Part shown: piece by piece, positions 50,285 to 59,687 of the stretch
Numbering within the stretch: position 1 is the first letter of the stretch
Layout: every line of letters starts with the position of its first letter
Notes under the pieces: model-generated
What the model was told of the DNA's origin: nothing
The model's input: the letters and a program-made list of their open reading frames with translations, nothing else
Databases searched by the model: none
Origin: Candidatus Accumulibacter cognatus
GTDB lineage: Bacteria; Pseudomonadota; Gammaproteobacteria; Burkholderiales; Rhodocyclaceae
Direction: 5' to 3'
Length of the DNA: 64,000 nt
Assembly (NCBI GenBank): GCA_013414765.1
Contig: CP058708.1
Location: 186,001-250,000, forward strand
Translations under genes and position numbers: made by a program

Positions 50285-51403
50285 ATGACCGAATTTTCTG
50301 CCCTGTTGCAGCAGGGCAACGCCTGGCTGTTCGTCCCCAGCGCCATCCTGCTCGGGGCGCTGCACGGTCTCGAACCCGGCCATTCCAAGACCATGATGGC
50401 TGCCTTCATCGTCGCCATTCGCGGCACGGTCACTCAGGCCGTTCTGTTGGGCTTGTCGGCGACGATTTCTCATACCGCCGTGGTGTGGGCGGTCGCTCTG
50501 GCAGGCTTGTACTTCGGACGTCACTGGAACGCCGAGGTGACTGAATCCTACTTCCAGCTAGCGTCCGCCGTGCTCATCGTCGGCGTTGCGCTGTGGATGA
50601 TGTGGCGGACCTGGCGGCAACAGCATGCAACACACGACCACGACGAGCACGGTCACCACCATGACGAGACCCGGCGCATCGACACCGGCCACGGGGTAGT
50701 TCGGCTGGAAGTGTTTGAGGAGGGTGTGCCGCCGCGCTTCCGCTTGTTCAGCGAGAGCCGGCACGGTCAGATCTGGGCAGCCGACCAGGTGAGGGTCGAG
50801 ACGGAACGTGCCGACGGCAGTCGCCAGGCCTTCACCTTCGTGCAGCGCGACGGTTTCGTCGAGTCCGAGCAGGAGATTCCGGAGCCGCACGAATTCGTTG
50901 CCCGCCTTCGCCTGGGGCATGCGCATCACAGCCACGACTATGATGTCGAGTACGTCGAGCACGAGCACGACCACCACCATGCGATCCAGGACTACGAGGG
51001 ACTGGATGTCTCCGCACCGGGCTATCAGGACCCGCACGAACTGGCCCACGCCAACGACATTCGCCGCCGCTTCGCCAACCGGGAAGTGACGACCGGCCAG
51101 ATCATCGTCTTTGGACTGACCGGCGGACTGATTCCTTGTCCCGCCTCGATCACCGTGCTGTTGCTGTGCCTGCAACTGAAAGAGGTCGCACTCGGAGCAG
51201 CCTTGGTCATGTGCTTCAGCATCGGGCTGGCGCTGACGATGGTGGCTTCAGGCGCCCTGGCGGCCTTGAGCGTGAAACATGTTGTCACGCGCTGGGGCGG
51301 CTTCGGGGAGTTCGCCCGCAAGGCACCCTACTTCTCGGGCATGCTGATCCTGCTGGTCGGCTTCTATGTCGGTTATCAAGGACTGCACGCTCTGGCCCGG
51401 TAG
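50285..51403 (+). CDS. rcnA: nickel/cobalt efflux protein, RcnA-like
   Basis: 372 residues. Six to seven membrane segments. The metal motif HGLEPGHSKTM is in helix 1-2 (about 27-37); a long cytoplasmic or periplasmic loop carries two His/Asp-rich clusters (HDHDEHGHHHDE and HAHHSHDYDVEYVEHEHDHHH) that bind metal. The second half has GLTGGLIPCPASITVLL. Exports Ni2+ and Co2+ across the inner membrane. Cotranscribed with its regulator. Confidence 0.92.
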   Translation: MTEFSALLQQGNAWLFVPSAILLGALHGLEPGHSKTMMAAFIVAIRGTVTQAVLLGLSATISHTAVVWAVALAGLYFGRHWNAEVTESYFQLASAVLIVGVALWMMWRTWRQQHATHDHDEHGHHHDETRRIDTGHGVVRLEVFEEGVPPRFRLFSESRHGQIWAADQVRVETERADGSRQAFTFVQRDGFVESEQEIPEPHEFVARLRLGHAHHSHDYDVEYVEHEHDHHHAIQDYEGLDVSAPGYQDPHELAHANDIRRRFANREVTTGQIIVFGLTGGLIPCPASITVLLLCLQLKEVALGAALVMCFSIGLALTMVASGALAALSVKHVVTRWGGFGEFARKAPYFSGMLILLVGFYVGYQGLHALAR

Positions 51404-51418
51404 TCAGGCCATCTGAAA

Positions 51419-51931
51419 TTACTCCGGGGGAATGCGCAGCACCTGTCCGGGATAGATTTTGTCCGGGTGAGTCAACATCGGCTTGTTGGCTTCGAAGATC
51501 AGCGGGTACTTGTTGGCGTTGTCGTAGTGCCGTTTGGCGATCTTCGACAGATTGTCGCCGGCGACGACGGTGTAGAAGGTCGCTTCGGGTTCGCTCTGAT
51601 CAACCGACAGCATGTCGTTGACCTGCGATACACCGGTAACGTTGCCGCAGCAGAGGAGGATTTTCTCCTTGCTGGTCTGGTCGCCGGCGACTCCGAAGAC
51701 CGTCGCCGTTCCGCTTGCGCCGTCAAAAGTGACCGTCAGGCCGGTCACCGGCAGGTTCTGGGTGTTGATGTAGGCCTCGATCGCGTCCGCTGCGGTACGG
51801 TTCAGCTCGTCGAGGCGCGCCTTGGCTGCTTCGTCATCGGGAGCACCGGCCAGTTCGGCCGATGCCGCTTCGGTATCCTTGGCATGAAAAAGCTTCTCGC
51901 CTGCTTCCTTGACGAAATCAAACAAACCCAT
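51419..51931 (-). CDS. kbp: BON-LysM protein, Kbp/YgaU-like
   Basis: 170 residues. N-terminal GLFDFVKEAGEKLF helix, a BON domain (about 40-110, GLTVTFDGASGTATVFG) and a C-terminal LysM domain (about 118-168, YTVVAGDNLSKIAKRHYDN, YPGQVLRIP). E. coli Kbp (YgaU) is a K+ binding protein; LysM gives peptidoglycan affinity if exported, but no signal peptide is seen. ATG 51931 with AAGGAC upstream; a GTG nine bases earlier is possible. Confidence 0.88.
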   Translation of the reverse strand: MGLFDFVKEAGEKLFHAKDTEAASAELAGAPDDEAAKARLDELNRTAADAIEAYINTQNLPVTGLTVTFDGASGTATVFGVAGDQTSKEKILLCCGNVTGVSQVNDMLSVDQSEPEATFYTVVAGDNLSKIAKRHYDNANKYPLIFEANKPMLTHPDKIYPGQVLRIPPE

Positions 51932-52155
51932 GTCCTTCACTCCTCAAAAAGTGGTGCATGCTGGCACCGGAAACAACGATCGATGGCTACCCTCGTTGGC
52001 AGACCAAAATCCAGTCTAGCAGCTTCAATAGCATTCTCAAATGCCGCGCAGGACCCCTGCTGCCAGCTCATCTGGCGATGGCTAGCGCATTGCTGCGGTG
52101 CGCCGGTGTATGCGACACTCGCCCACTCGCTCAACCTGCCCCCGGAGCCGCCCGC

Positions 52156-54021
52156 ATGCGCCCAATGCTGATCTCCTGCTCGGCCAGCCTGCTCGCCCTG
52201 GCACTTTCCTTAAGTGCCTGCCAGACTGCACCGCTTTCCGCCCCACTCCCGACCAGCGCCCTCGAAATCCATATCGCGCACATCAACGACCACCATTCGC
52301 ACCTCGATGCCATTCCAGACTTCGAGATCAGCCTCGACGGCGTGTCGACGCGCGTCGAGGCCGGCGGTTTCCCGCGTCTGACGACACTGTTCAAAACCAG
52401 CCAGGGTCTGCCGAACCTGTTGAAGCTGCATGCCGGCGATGCGATCACCGGCACCCTCTACCATACCCTTTACCAGGGGGAGGCCGATGCGGCGCTGATG
52501 AACAGCGTCTGCTTCGATGCTTTCGAACTCGGCAACCACGAGTTCGACGAAGGCGACGCCGGCCTGCAGCGCTTTCTCGATGACTTGCGCAGCGGCCCCT
52601 GCCGGACCACCGTTCTCGCCGCCAATGTCGAAGCGGCGATCGGCACCCCGCTCTCGCCGGTCGCCGCCCATGATTATCTGAACCCCTATCTGCTCAAGTC
52701 ATTCGGCAACGTCACCGTCGGCATCATCGGCATCGAGGTGCGCGGCAAGACGATGAATTCCTCGCGACCGCTAGCGAGCACGCGCTTCGCAGACGAGGTC
52801 GCCAGTGCGCAAAAATACATCGACCGACTGCGTGCGCAGGGCATCCGCCACATCATTCTGCTTACCCACCAGGGCTACGCAGCCGACCTGGCGATGGCCG
52901 CGCAGCTCAGCGAAGTGGACGTGATCATCGGTGGCGACTCGCATACCTTGCTCGGCGATTTTTCGGCGATCGGAATCGACGCTTCGTCCGGCCCCTACCC
53001 GACGGTCGTCCGCAACCGCGACGGCGACCCCGTCTGTATCGGCCAGGCCTGGGAATACGCCAAGGCTTTCGGCCTGCTGCAGGTTCGCTTCGATGCGCAA
53101 GGACGCGTCGAGAGCTGTCGCGGCGAGGTGACTCTGCCGATCGGCGACGATTTCCGGCAGAAGGATGCCAGTGGCACTTTCGTTGCCGTCGACGCGGCCA
53201 CGCGCGCACGCATCGTCAACGCGTTGCAGGGACCCGGCGGCGCGCGCGTGGTCACCGCCGACCCACCCGCACAAGCCACCCTCGCCCGCTTTGCCGACCG
53301 CCTCGAAGACCTGAAAAAACAGCAGATCGGTATCGCCAGCGAATCGCTGTGCCTGGTGCGCGTACCCGGCGAATCGACCAACCGCAGCAGTGGCGTCGCC
53401 GGCTGCGAACAGGCCAACACCCTGGCGCGCGGCAGCGACATCGCACAGGCCGTCGCCATCGCTTACCGGCAGGCGAGCAGGCTCGCCGACATCGCCCTGC
53501 AGAACGGTGGCGGCATCCGCGGCGCGCTGCCGCAGGGCGAAGTCAGTTTCAACACCGCCTACACGGTGCTGCCTTACAGCAACGTGCTTTTCGAACTGCA
53601 GCTCAGTGGCAGCCAGATCGTGGAGGTGCTCGAAGATGCCGTCGGCAACTACCTCGACCGGGGCGGATCGGACGGCTCCCACCCCTACGCCGCCGGCCTG
53701 CGCTGGCAGCTCGATCTTTCGCAGCCGCGTGGCCGCCGCTTCAGTGCCATCGAGGTGCAGCGCAAGGGCAGCGAAACCTGGCAGGCAATCGATCCACACG
53801 GCAGCTATACCCTGGTGACCAGCGATTACCTCGCTACCGGCAGCGACGGTTATACGACGCTCGGCAGGATCCATCAGGCCGGCCACAGCGTGAACACCTA
53901 TCTCAACTACACGCAAACCTTCGTCGATTACCTGCTGGCGCGCGGTACCGTCAACCGACCGGCGGCCGCCGATTACAGCCACCAGCGGGTGATCAGTCGC
54001 GATGGCAGGGTGCTGCCCTGA
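52156..54021 (+). CDS. 5'-nucleotidase/UshA-type lipoprotein
   Basis: 621 residues. Lipoprotein signal LALALSLSAC (Cys about 22). Calcineurin-like phosphoesterase domain with HINDHHSHLDAI, GDAIT, GNHEFDEGD, LLTHQG and GGDSHT metal motifs; C-terminal 5'-nucleotidase domain with ALQNGGGIRGALPQGEVSF and VTSDYLATGSDGY. It hydrolyses nucleotides or UDP-sugars in the periplasm, scavenging phosphate and nucleosides. ATG 52156; next in-frame ATG at 52165 is also possible. Confidence 0.92.
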   Translation: MRPMLISCSASLLALALSLSACQTAPLSAPLPTSALEIHIAHINDHHSHLDAIPDFEISLDGVSTRVEAGGFPRLTTLFKTSQGLPNLLKLHAGDAITGTLYHTLYQGEADAALMNSVCFDAFELGNHEFDEGDAGLQRFLDDLRSGPCRTTVLAANVEAAIGTPLSPVAAHDYLNPYLLKSFGNVTVGIIGIEVRGKTMNSSRPLASTRFADEVASAQKYIDRLRAQGIRHIILLTHQGYAADLAMAAQLSEVDVIIGGDSHTLLGDFSAIGIDASSGPYPTVVRNRDGDPVCIGQAWEYAKAFGLLQVRFDAQGRVESCRGEVTLPIGDDFRQKDASGTFVAVDAATRARIVNALQGPGGARVVTADPPAQATLARFADRLEDLKKQQIGIASESLCLVRVPGESTNRSSGVAGCEQANTLARGSDIAQAVAIAYRQASRLADIALQNGGGIRGALPQGEVSFNTAYTVLPYSNVLFELQLSGSQIVEVLEDAVGNYLDRGGSDGSHPYAAGLRWQLDLSQPRGRRFSAIEVQRKGSETWQAIDPHGSYTLVTSDYLATGSDGYTTLGRIHQAGHSVNTYLNYTQTFVDYLLARGTVNRPAAADYSHQRVISRDGRVLP

Positions 54022-54038
54022 AAGAAGCCATAAAGACC

Positions 54039-56900
54039 ATGAGAAAACCATACATCGTCGGAATCGATCTGGGAACCAGCAACACGGTCGTCGCTTACAG
54101 CGCGCCCGGCAAGCGGCAAGTCGAGCTGTTCGAGATCGAGCAACTGGTCGGTCCCGGCCAGGTGGCCGCGCGGCCGTTGCTGCCGTCGGTGCGTTTTCAT
54201 CCGGCAGCCGGGGAAATCAGCCCGGGTGATCTGCAACTGCCGTGGGTAAACGGGGAAGGCGGCGCGCCGGTGGTCACCGGCCGGCTGGCACTCGATCTCG
54301 GGGCGCAGGTTCCCGGTCGGCTGGTCGCCAGCGCCAAGAGCTGGCTGTCACACGCCGCGGTCGATCGCCTGGCGCCGATTCTGCCTTGGGGTGCCGCAGA
54401 GGAGGTCGCCAAGGTCTCGCCGGTGCTGGCCAGCGCGAGCTATCTTGCGCATGTTCGGGCCGCCTGGCAGCACCGTTTTCCCAAAGCGCCACTCGAACAG
54501 CAGCAGGTGATTCTGACCGTCCCAGCCTCCTTTGACGAAGGTGCGCGCGCACTGACCATCGAAGCCGCGCGGCAAGCCGGCCTGGCCAATCTTCGCCTGC
54601 TCGAGGAACCACAAGCGGCTTTCTACGACTGGCTGTTCCGTCACCAGCAGAGTCTTGCCGAAGAACTTGCGGCAACGCGGCTGCTGATGGTCTGCGACGT
54701 CGGCGGCGGCACCACCGATCTGACACTGATCCAGGTGGCCATCCAGGACGGCCAGCCGGTACTCACCCGCATTGGTGTCGGCGACCACCTGATGCTCGGC
54801 GGTGACAATATGGATCTCGCGCTCGCCCACCTCGTCGAGTCGCGCTTGCCAGCCAGCGAAGGCCGCCTGTCAGCGCCGCGCTTTTCGCAACTGACGGCGC
54901 GCTGCCGGGTGGCCAAGGAACAGCTCCTGGCCGCCGGCGCCTCCGAGGCGGTACAACTGACCTTGCTCGGCGGCGGTTCGCGTCTGATCGGCGGCGCACG
55001 AACGGTCGAACTGAAGCGCGATGAAGTCCTGCAAGTGATTGTCGACGGCTTCTTCCCGCGCGTGCCGCCCGATGCGCCCGTTCAGCAGCGACATGCTGCG
55101 ATCGTCGAATTTGGGCTGCCCTACCCCGCCGACCCGGCGATTACACGCCATGTCGCCGCCTTCCTCAGACGACACGCGCAGGCTGCGCGCCAGGCACTCG
55201 GCGACACCGCCGACCCAAACGGCGAACCCGGCCTGCCGGTACCGGATACGCTGCTGTTCAACGGCGGCGTATTCCGTGCCGATGCCCTTGCCGAACGTCT
55301 GCAGGACACCCTTGGCGAATGGCGCGGCGCGGCGTTGCGCCTGCTGCACAATGATAACCCTGATGTCGCCGTGGCCCGTGGTGCGGTAGCCTACGCGCTG
55401 ATCCGTCAGGAACAGGGTCGGCGAATCGGTGGCGGATCGGCACGCAGTTACTTTCTGCTTCTCGATGAGCAGGGACAGCAGCGGCGCGGCATCTGCCTGC
55501 TGCCGCGCGGTACGGAAGAAGGCCACGAAATCCGGCTGCCCGAACGCATCTTCAGTTTACGCCTCGGCCAGCCGGTACGATTTCACCTCGCGTCGTCGGT
55601 TGCCGACAATGCTTATCGGCCGGGCGAAATCACCTTGCTCGACGACGATGATTTCGTTCGCCTGCCGCCCATCGCCACGGTCGTACAGGCGCTCGCTGGC
55701 AGCAATCAGCGCGAAGTGCGGGTACAACTGAGCACCGCCATGACCGAGGTCGGCACCCTTGAAATCCACTGCGTCGGTGTTGACGATGCCGCCCGCCGCT
55801 GGTTGCTCGAATTTCAGTTGCGTGGCGACGATGGCCATACCGCGGTGTCGTCGACAGTCCTGCCGGCACGTTTCGCTGACGCAGTGCAATGTATCGAGCG
55901 CATTTTCGGGGCCAGTTCGCAAGCGCTCGACAACAAGGAGGTGCGTCGCCTGCGCGGCCAGATCGAGCATCTGCTCGGCAAGCGCGAGGACTGGGAGATG
56001 CCGCTGCTGCGCGCCCTCTTCGATGTCCTGTTGCAGCGCGCGCGGCGCCGCCGGCGGTCGCCGGAACACGAACGCCTGTGGCTCAATCTGGCCGGTTTCT
56101 GCCTACGCCCCGGCCTCGGCTACGCGCTCGACGAGTGGCGGGTCGAGCAACTCTGCGACTTGTTCCCGCAGGGAATCCAGTATGTGAACGAGAGCCAGAA
56201 CTGGTCGGAATGGTGGATCCTCTGGCGACGCGCGGCGGGCGGCCTGCCGGCTGCCGTCCAGAACCAGCTCCTGGCCGAACTCGGTCCCTGGCTACGTGCC
56301 GAGCCGACGAAGAGCCGCAGTCGCCTCGCCGCGACCATCGCCGGCAGTCACGACGACATGCTGCGCCTTGTCGCCTCGCTGGAACGACTACCTGTTGAAT
56401 GCAAGCTCGAAGTCGGTGAATGGCTGCTCGAACGCTTGCGCAAGAGCCCGGAGAAAACACTCGGCTGGTGGGCAATCGGCCGTATCGGCGCTCGCCAATC
56501 GCTCTATGGCAGCGCTCACCAGGTCATCCCGGCGGAGGTTGCCAGCCGCTGGCTGCAATCCCTGCTGGCGCTGGACTGGAAAAAGGTCGAACCCGCCGCT
56601 TTCGCGGCAACGCAAATCGCCCGCCGGACCGGTGATCGTGCGCGCGACCTGCCGGACGACATCCGCAGCGTGGTTCTCGCGCGCCTGGCGGCGATCAATG
56701 CCAGCGCCACCTGGATCAGGCAGGTGCAAAGCGTCGTCGAACTCGACAAGGCCGACCAACGCCGCGCTTTCGGCGAGTCCCTGCCGGCAGGATTGAAACT
56801 GGTGCCAGAGTCCGGGAGCACCTGCATTCGGCCGGCTACCGAACGGCTCGCAGCCGCCTCCGAGGACGCCGGCAGCCAGCGCCCAGGCTTCGGCCAATGA
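54039..56900 (+). CDS. Hsp70-family protein, long divergent type
   Basis: 953 residues. N-terminal actin/Hsp70 ATPase: phosphate 1 GIDLGTSNTVVAYS (8-21), connect and phosphate 2 VCDVGGGTTDLTL (about 218-230), adenosine motif LLFNGGVFRADAL (about 405-417). The C-terminal 400 residues lack the EEVD/substrate-binding layout of DnaK and are helical (WRVEQLCDLFPQGIQYV, SEWWILWRRAAGGLP). This long Hsp70 class is found in many proteobacteria with an unknown client. It follows the nucleotidase by 17 nt, possibly cotranscribed. No DnaJ or GrpE nearby. Confidence 0.9.
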   Translation: MRKPYIVGIDLGTSNTVVAYSAPGKRQVELFEIEQLVGPGQVAARPLLPSVRFHPAAGEISPGDLQLPWVNGEGGAPVVTGRLALDLGAQVPGRLVASAKSWLSHAAVDRLAPILPWGAAEEVAKVSPVLASASYLAHVRAAWQHRFPKAPLEQQQVILTVPASFDEGARALTIEAARQAGLANLRLLEEPQAAFYDWLFRHQQSLAEELAATRLLMVCDVGGGTTDLTLIQVAIQDGQPVLTRIGVGDHLMLGGDNMDLALAHLVESRLPASEGRLSAPRFSQLTARCRVAKEQLLAAGASEAVQLTLLGGGSRLIGGARTVELKRDEVLQVIVDGFFPRVPPDAPVQQRHAAIVEFGLPYPADPAITRHVAAFLRRHAQAARQALGDTADPNGEPGLPVPDTLLFNGGVFRADALAERLQDTLGEWRGAALRLLHNDNPDVAVARGAVAYALIRQEQGRRIGGGSARSYFLLLDEQGQQRRGICLLPRGTEEGHEIRLPERIFSLRLGQPVRFHLASSVADNAYRPGEITLLDDDDFVRLPPIATVVQALAGSNQREVRVQLSTAMTEVGTLEIHCVGVDDAARRWLLEFQLRGDDGHTAVSSTVLPARFADAVQCIERIFGASSQALDNKEVRRLRGQIEHLLGKREDWEMPLLRALFDVLLQRARRRRRSPEHERLWLNLAGFCLRPGLGYALDEWRVEQLCDLFPQGIQYVNESQNWSEWWILWRRAAGGLPAAVQNQLLAELGPWLRAEPTKSRSRLAATIAGSHDDMLRLVASLERLPVECKLEVGEWLLERLRKSPEKTLGWWAIGRIGARQSLYGSAHQVIPAEVASRWLQSLLALDWKKVEPAAFAATQIARRTGDRARDLPDDIRSVVLARLAAINASATWIRQVQSVVELDKADQRRAFGESLPAGLKLVPESGSTCIRPATERLAAASEDAGSQRPGFGQ

Positions 56901-56965
56901 CCAAAAATATCATTAACTTAATTAGTTACAGACAATCATCGGGGCGCGCAGAGGCACTTTACGCA

Positions 56966-56995
56966 TTGACATCGAAAGTAGGTATTCCGGATAAT
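56966..56995 (+). promoter_or_regulatory. sigma-70 promoter for the 72-aa gene
   Basis: Perfect TTGACA (56966-56971), 18-bp spacer, GATAAT (56990-56995). Predicted start near 57003, ATG at 57076. AT-rich sequence lies upstream (56905-56935). Confidence 0.7.
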
Positions 56996-57075
56996 GGCCA
57001 CCGGCAGGGTCCATGGACTGCGTTGCCGAAAGCAGCGAAAGCCTCCTGTCCAGGGATGTTTCCAAGGAGTTAAGC

Positions 57076-57294
57076 ATGCGTGCGCAGACAAGCGTAGATC
57101 GCCGGCAAACGAATTCTGGCCCACCAGCCGGGATGGCGGAACGCCGCTGTGGCATTGACCGCCGCAAGTTTCAGTTGACGGGAGAATCGATTACGGCACT
57201 GGAAGCGCGGCTGGCGGCACTGGCCTGTCAACGCGACGAAAAGGGCGAGGACGAAGGTTCCGGGTGGGACAAGGTGATCATTTCCCTGCGCTAA
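57076..57294 (+). CDS. small protein with RR/DRR motifs, 72 aa
   Basis: Opens MRAQTSVDRRQTNSG and has ERRCGIDRRKF, then a helix (ESITALEARLAALACQ) and an acidic linker. ERR..DRR pairs are often seen before PilZ or in short regulatory proteins, but no domain is recognised. AAGGAG lies 8 nt before the ATG and a strong promoter is upstream, so expression is likely. Its TAA stop starts repeat copy C. Cytoplasmic. Confidence 0.65.
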   Translation: MRAQTSVDRRQTNSGPPAGMAERRCGIDRRKFQLTGESITALEARLAALACQRDEKGEDEGSGWDKVIISLR

Positions 57295-57352
57295 TGGTCA
57301 TGATTTTTCCGGGCGCCTCCGACCGATCGTGAGTCGCTGACGCGATTTTCAC
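57292..57352 (+). repeat. stop-codon-anchored palindromic repeat, copy C (short form)
   Basis: 61 bp. Begins TAATGGTCATGATTTTTCC, TAA being the stop of the 72-aa gene, and ends GTGAGTCGCTGACGCGATTT. The hairpin return arm and C-rich middle seen in copies A and B are absent, so this is either the ancestral short unit or an internal deletion. Confidence 0.82.
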
Positions 57353-57357
57353 ATTCG

Positions 57358-57852
57358 TCAGGTCCGGTCCGAACCGGGAGGTAGCGACTTCCGGGGTGAA
57401 TGGTCGACCGCCGGCATCTGCAGATCGCCGCGCCGTTCGAAGGGCACATTGCCTAAACCGGACACGTTGATGCGCCCGACGATCCGGTAGTCGACCCGCT
57501 CCCGGCCGCCCTTCTGCAAGTCGCGGAGCTGTTTCAGGGCGCTGCCCAGCGTACTGGTGGCCATCACCTCGAGTACCGCTTCGCCAAAGCGCGGGACGCT
57601 GACCGCCTTGTCCGACAGGCCCTTGATGAACGCTTGCCCATTGAGCTCGATCTCGAAGTTCAGCCCATTGATCGGCAATTCCACATCGTTCGGATTCTGG
57701 ATTCGCAGTTTGAGCAAGAAACGTTGTTCGAACAGGCCCAGTTGCACCAGATTCAGGCCGGCAACGCTGACCTCGGGCTTTTGTGAAAAGCCTCCGAGGC
57801 CGGCACAAGCGCTCAACAGGGCGATCGACACGATCGCCAGACAGCTTCTCAT
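57358..57852 (-). CDS. LEA14/WHy-domain lipoprotein
   Basis: 164 residues. Signal peptide with lipobox ALLSAC (Cys about 16), then a WHy/LEA_2 beta domain (PEVSVAGLNLVQLGLFEQRF, KLRIQNPNDVELPINGLNFEIELNG, VDYRIVGRINVSG). Such proteins are membrane-anchored stress or desiccation factors. ATG overlaps the stop of the upstream dehydrogenase (ATGA), so it is the last gene of that operon. Convergent with the 72-aa gene across repeat copy C. Confidence 0.85.
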   Translation of the reverse strand: MRSCLAIVSIALLSACAGLGGFSQKPEVSVAGLNLVQLGLFEQRFLLKLRIQNPNDVELPINGLNFEIELNGQAFIKGLSDKAVSVPRFGEAVLEVMATSTLGSALKQLRDLQKGGRERVDYRIVGRINVSGLGNVPFERRGDLQMPAVDHSPRKSLPPGSDRT

Positions 57853-58724
57853 GAGCACTGGCCGCCGGCTTCCAGAACCCGCAATAACGACGCCGTATCC
57901 GCACGCCCCCAGCCCATTGCCATCAGGGCATTGAGTTGCTGATCGACCTGCGCGGCAACCGGCAGGGGAATTCCAAGACGATAGGCTTCGCCGATGACGA
58001 TGCGGTAATCCTTGTGATGCAGGCGAGCCTCGACCCCGGCAACGAAATCCCGATCGACCATTCTCCCGCCCATCACTTCCAGCACCCGGCTGCCAGCCGA
58101 ACCGCCAGCCAGCGCCTGTCGCACCCTGGCCGGATCGGCACCGGCGGCGCGGCTCAGGTGCAGCGCCTCGGCCACGGCCTGAATCGCCGCGACCATCAGC
58201 ATCTGATTGCACACCTTGGCGACTTGTCCGGCGCCGTGCTCGCCGACATGCACGACCGATCTGCCGAGCAGTGCGAACAGGGGACGCACTCGTTCGAGCA
58301 CCGCTGCCTTGCCGCCGACCATGATCGCCAGCGTCGCCGCGATCGCTCCCTGCTCACCACCGGAAACCGGCGCGTCGAGCATGTCGACGCCTGAGCGGGA
58401 CAGACGCTCGGCCAGCGAGCGTGCCGTTTGCGGCGCGATGGTGCTCATGTCCACCAGGATCGAACCCGGAGCGAATCCCGCCAGCAGGCCATCCGCGCTG
58501 AGCGTCAGGTGCTCGACATCGGTACCGGCGGTGACCATCGTGAATACCACCTCGGCGTATCCGGCGACGGCCGCCGCCGATGCGCAGTGCAGTGCTCCAG
58601 CCGCCAGCAAGGGCTGGCAGGAGGCGGGACGCCGTGCCCAGACCGCGACCTGATGCCCGGCATGCAGCAGATGCAGCGCCATCGGCCGACCCATCACACC
58701 GAGGCCAATGAAACCGAGCCGCAT
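57849..58724 (-). CDS. beta-hydroxyacid dehydrogenase, paralogue 2
   Basis: 291 residues. Rossmann GFIGLGVMGRPMALHLL, VDMSTIAPQTARSL, the catalytic DAPVSGGEQGA region and catalytic lysine in AGQVAKVCNQML. Sister of the next gene with which it overlaps by TGATG. Family: 3-hydroxyisobutyrate/2-hydroxy-3-oxopropionate reductase; substrate open. Probably arose by tandem duplication. Confidence 0.88.
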   Translation of the reverse strand: MRLGFIGLGVMGRPMALHLLHAGHQVAVWARRPASCQPLLAAGALHCASAAAVAGYAEVVFTMVTAGTDVEHLTLSADGLLAGFAPGSILVDMSTIAPQTARSLAERLSRSGVDMLDAPVSGGEQGAIAATLAIMVGGKAAVLERVRPLFALLGRSVVHVGEHGAGQVAKVCNQMLMVAAIQAVAEALHLSRAAGADPARVRQALAGGSAGSRVLEVMGGRMVDRDFVAGVEARLHHKDYRIVIGEAYRLGIPLPVAAQVDQQLNALMAMGWGRADTASLLRVLEAGGQCS

Positions 58725-59608
58725 CAGGAGCCTCCCTCGCCTCCGGACAGTCGCTCGAGCAGCTTGAGAATGGCAATCGAGTCCTCCTCGCCCAGTCCCG
58801 AACCGACCATCGCGTTATACATCTGTGCCGTCGCCGCCGACACCGGCAGGCACAGGCCCAGTTCGTGCGCACTCTGCATGACGATGTTCATGTCCTTCTG
58901 ATGCATCCAGGACTTGAAACCCGGTTTAAAGTTGCGGTCCAGCATGCGTTGGCCATGATTCTCGAGAATCTTTGAATAGGCGAAACCGCCCAGCAGCGCT
59001 TCGCGCACCCTGGCTGGGTCGACGCCGCTCCTGGCCGCGAAATTGAGCGCCTCGGCGACGGTCAGCACACCGACGCCGGTGACGATCTGGTTGGCCGCCT
59101 TGGCCACCTGTCCGGCCCCCGCATCGCCGACATGCACGATGTTCCTGCCCATGCAGGCAAACGCCGGTCGCGCGCGATCGAAAGCGCTCACCGTGCCGCC
59201 AACCATGATCGACAGTGTGCCGGCAATGGCGCCGACCTCGCCTCCGGAGACCGGCGCGTCAAGAAAATCGATGCCCTGCGCGAGCAGGCGCGCGCCGATG
59301 TCGCGCGCGGCTGCCGGCCGAATGGTGCTCATGTCGACAGCGATCAGATCACTTCTGCCGGCACTCGCCACCCCCCGTTCGCCGAGCATCACCTGTTCGA
59401 CATCGGGCGCATCGGCAACCATCGAGATCACCACATCGACCCCCTTGGCCACCTCGGCAGGACTGGCCGCCGCATCGGCACCGGCGTCCAGCACAGGCTG
59501 CATCGACTCCGCACGCCGCGCCCAGACGGTAAGCTGGTGCCCTCCGTGCAAGAGGTTCAGCGCCATCGGGCGCCCCATGATACCCAGACCAATGAATCCG
59601 ATTTTCAT
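58724..59608 (-). CDS. garR: 2-hydroxy-3-oxopropionate (tartronate semialdehyde) reductase-like enzyme
   Basis: 294 residues. GFIGLGIMGRPMALNLL, DMSTIRPAAARDIG, FLDAPVSGGEVGA and GAGQVAKAANQIVTG (catalytic Lys) closely follow GarR/GlxR. It reduces tartronate semialdehyde to D-glycerate with NAD(P)H, the step after glyoxylate carboligase. With glcDEF this would allow growth on glycolate, but gcl is not in the window. ATG 59608. Confidence 0.85.
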   Translation of the reverse strand: MKIGFIGLGIMGRPMALNLLHGGHQLTVWARRAESMQPVLDAGADAAASPAEVAKGVDVVISMVADAPDVEQVMLGERGVASAGRSDLIAVDMSTIRPAAARDIGARLLAQGIDFLDAPVSGGEVGAIAGTLSIMVGGTVSAFDRARPAFACMGRNIVHVGDAGAGQVAKAANQIVTGVGVLTVAEALNFAARSGVDPARVREALLGGFAYSKILENHGQRMLDRNFKPGFKSWMHQKDMNIVMQSAHELGLCLPVSAATAQMYNAMVGSGLGEEDSIAILKLLERLSGGEGGS

Positions 59609-59687
59609 TGCTGCTCCTGTTGTAATGGCCAGATCAAGCCCCGAAGTGTAGCAACAATCCTGTAGCGGCAGGCCAGCGCTTTCACCT

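Noticed and set aside
51958-52155. N-terminal extension of the 5'-nucleotidase
   Set aside because: The extension lacks homology and would bury the lipoprotein signal peptide that begins at 52156.
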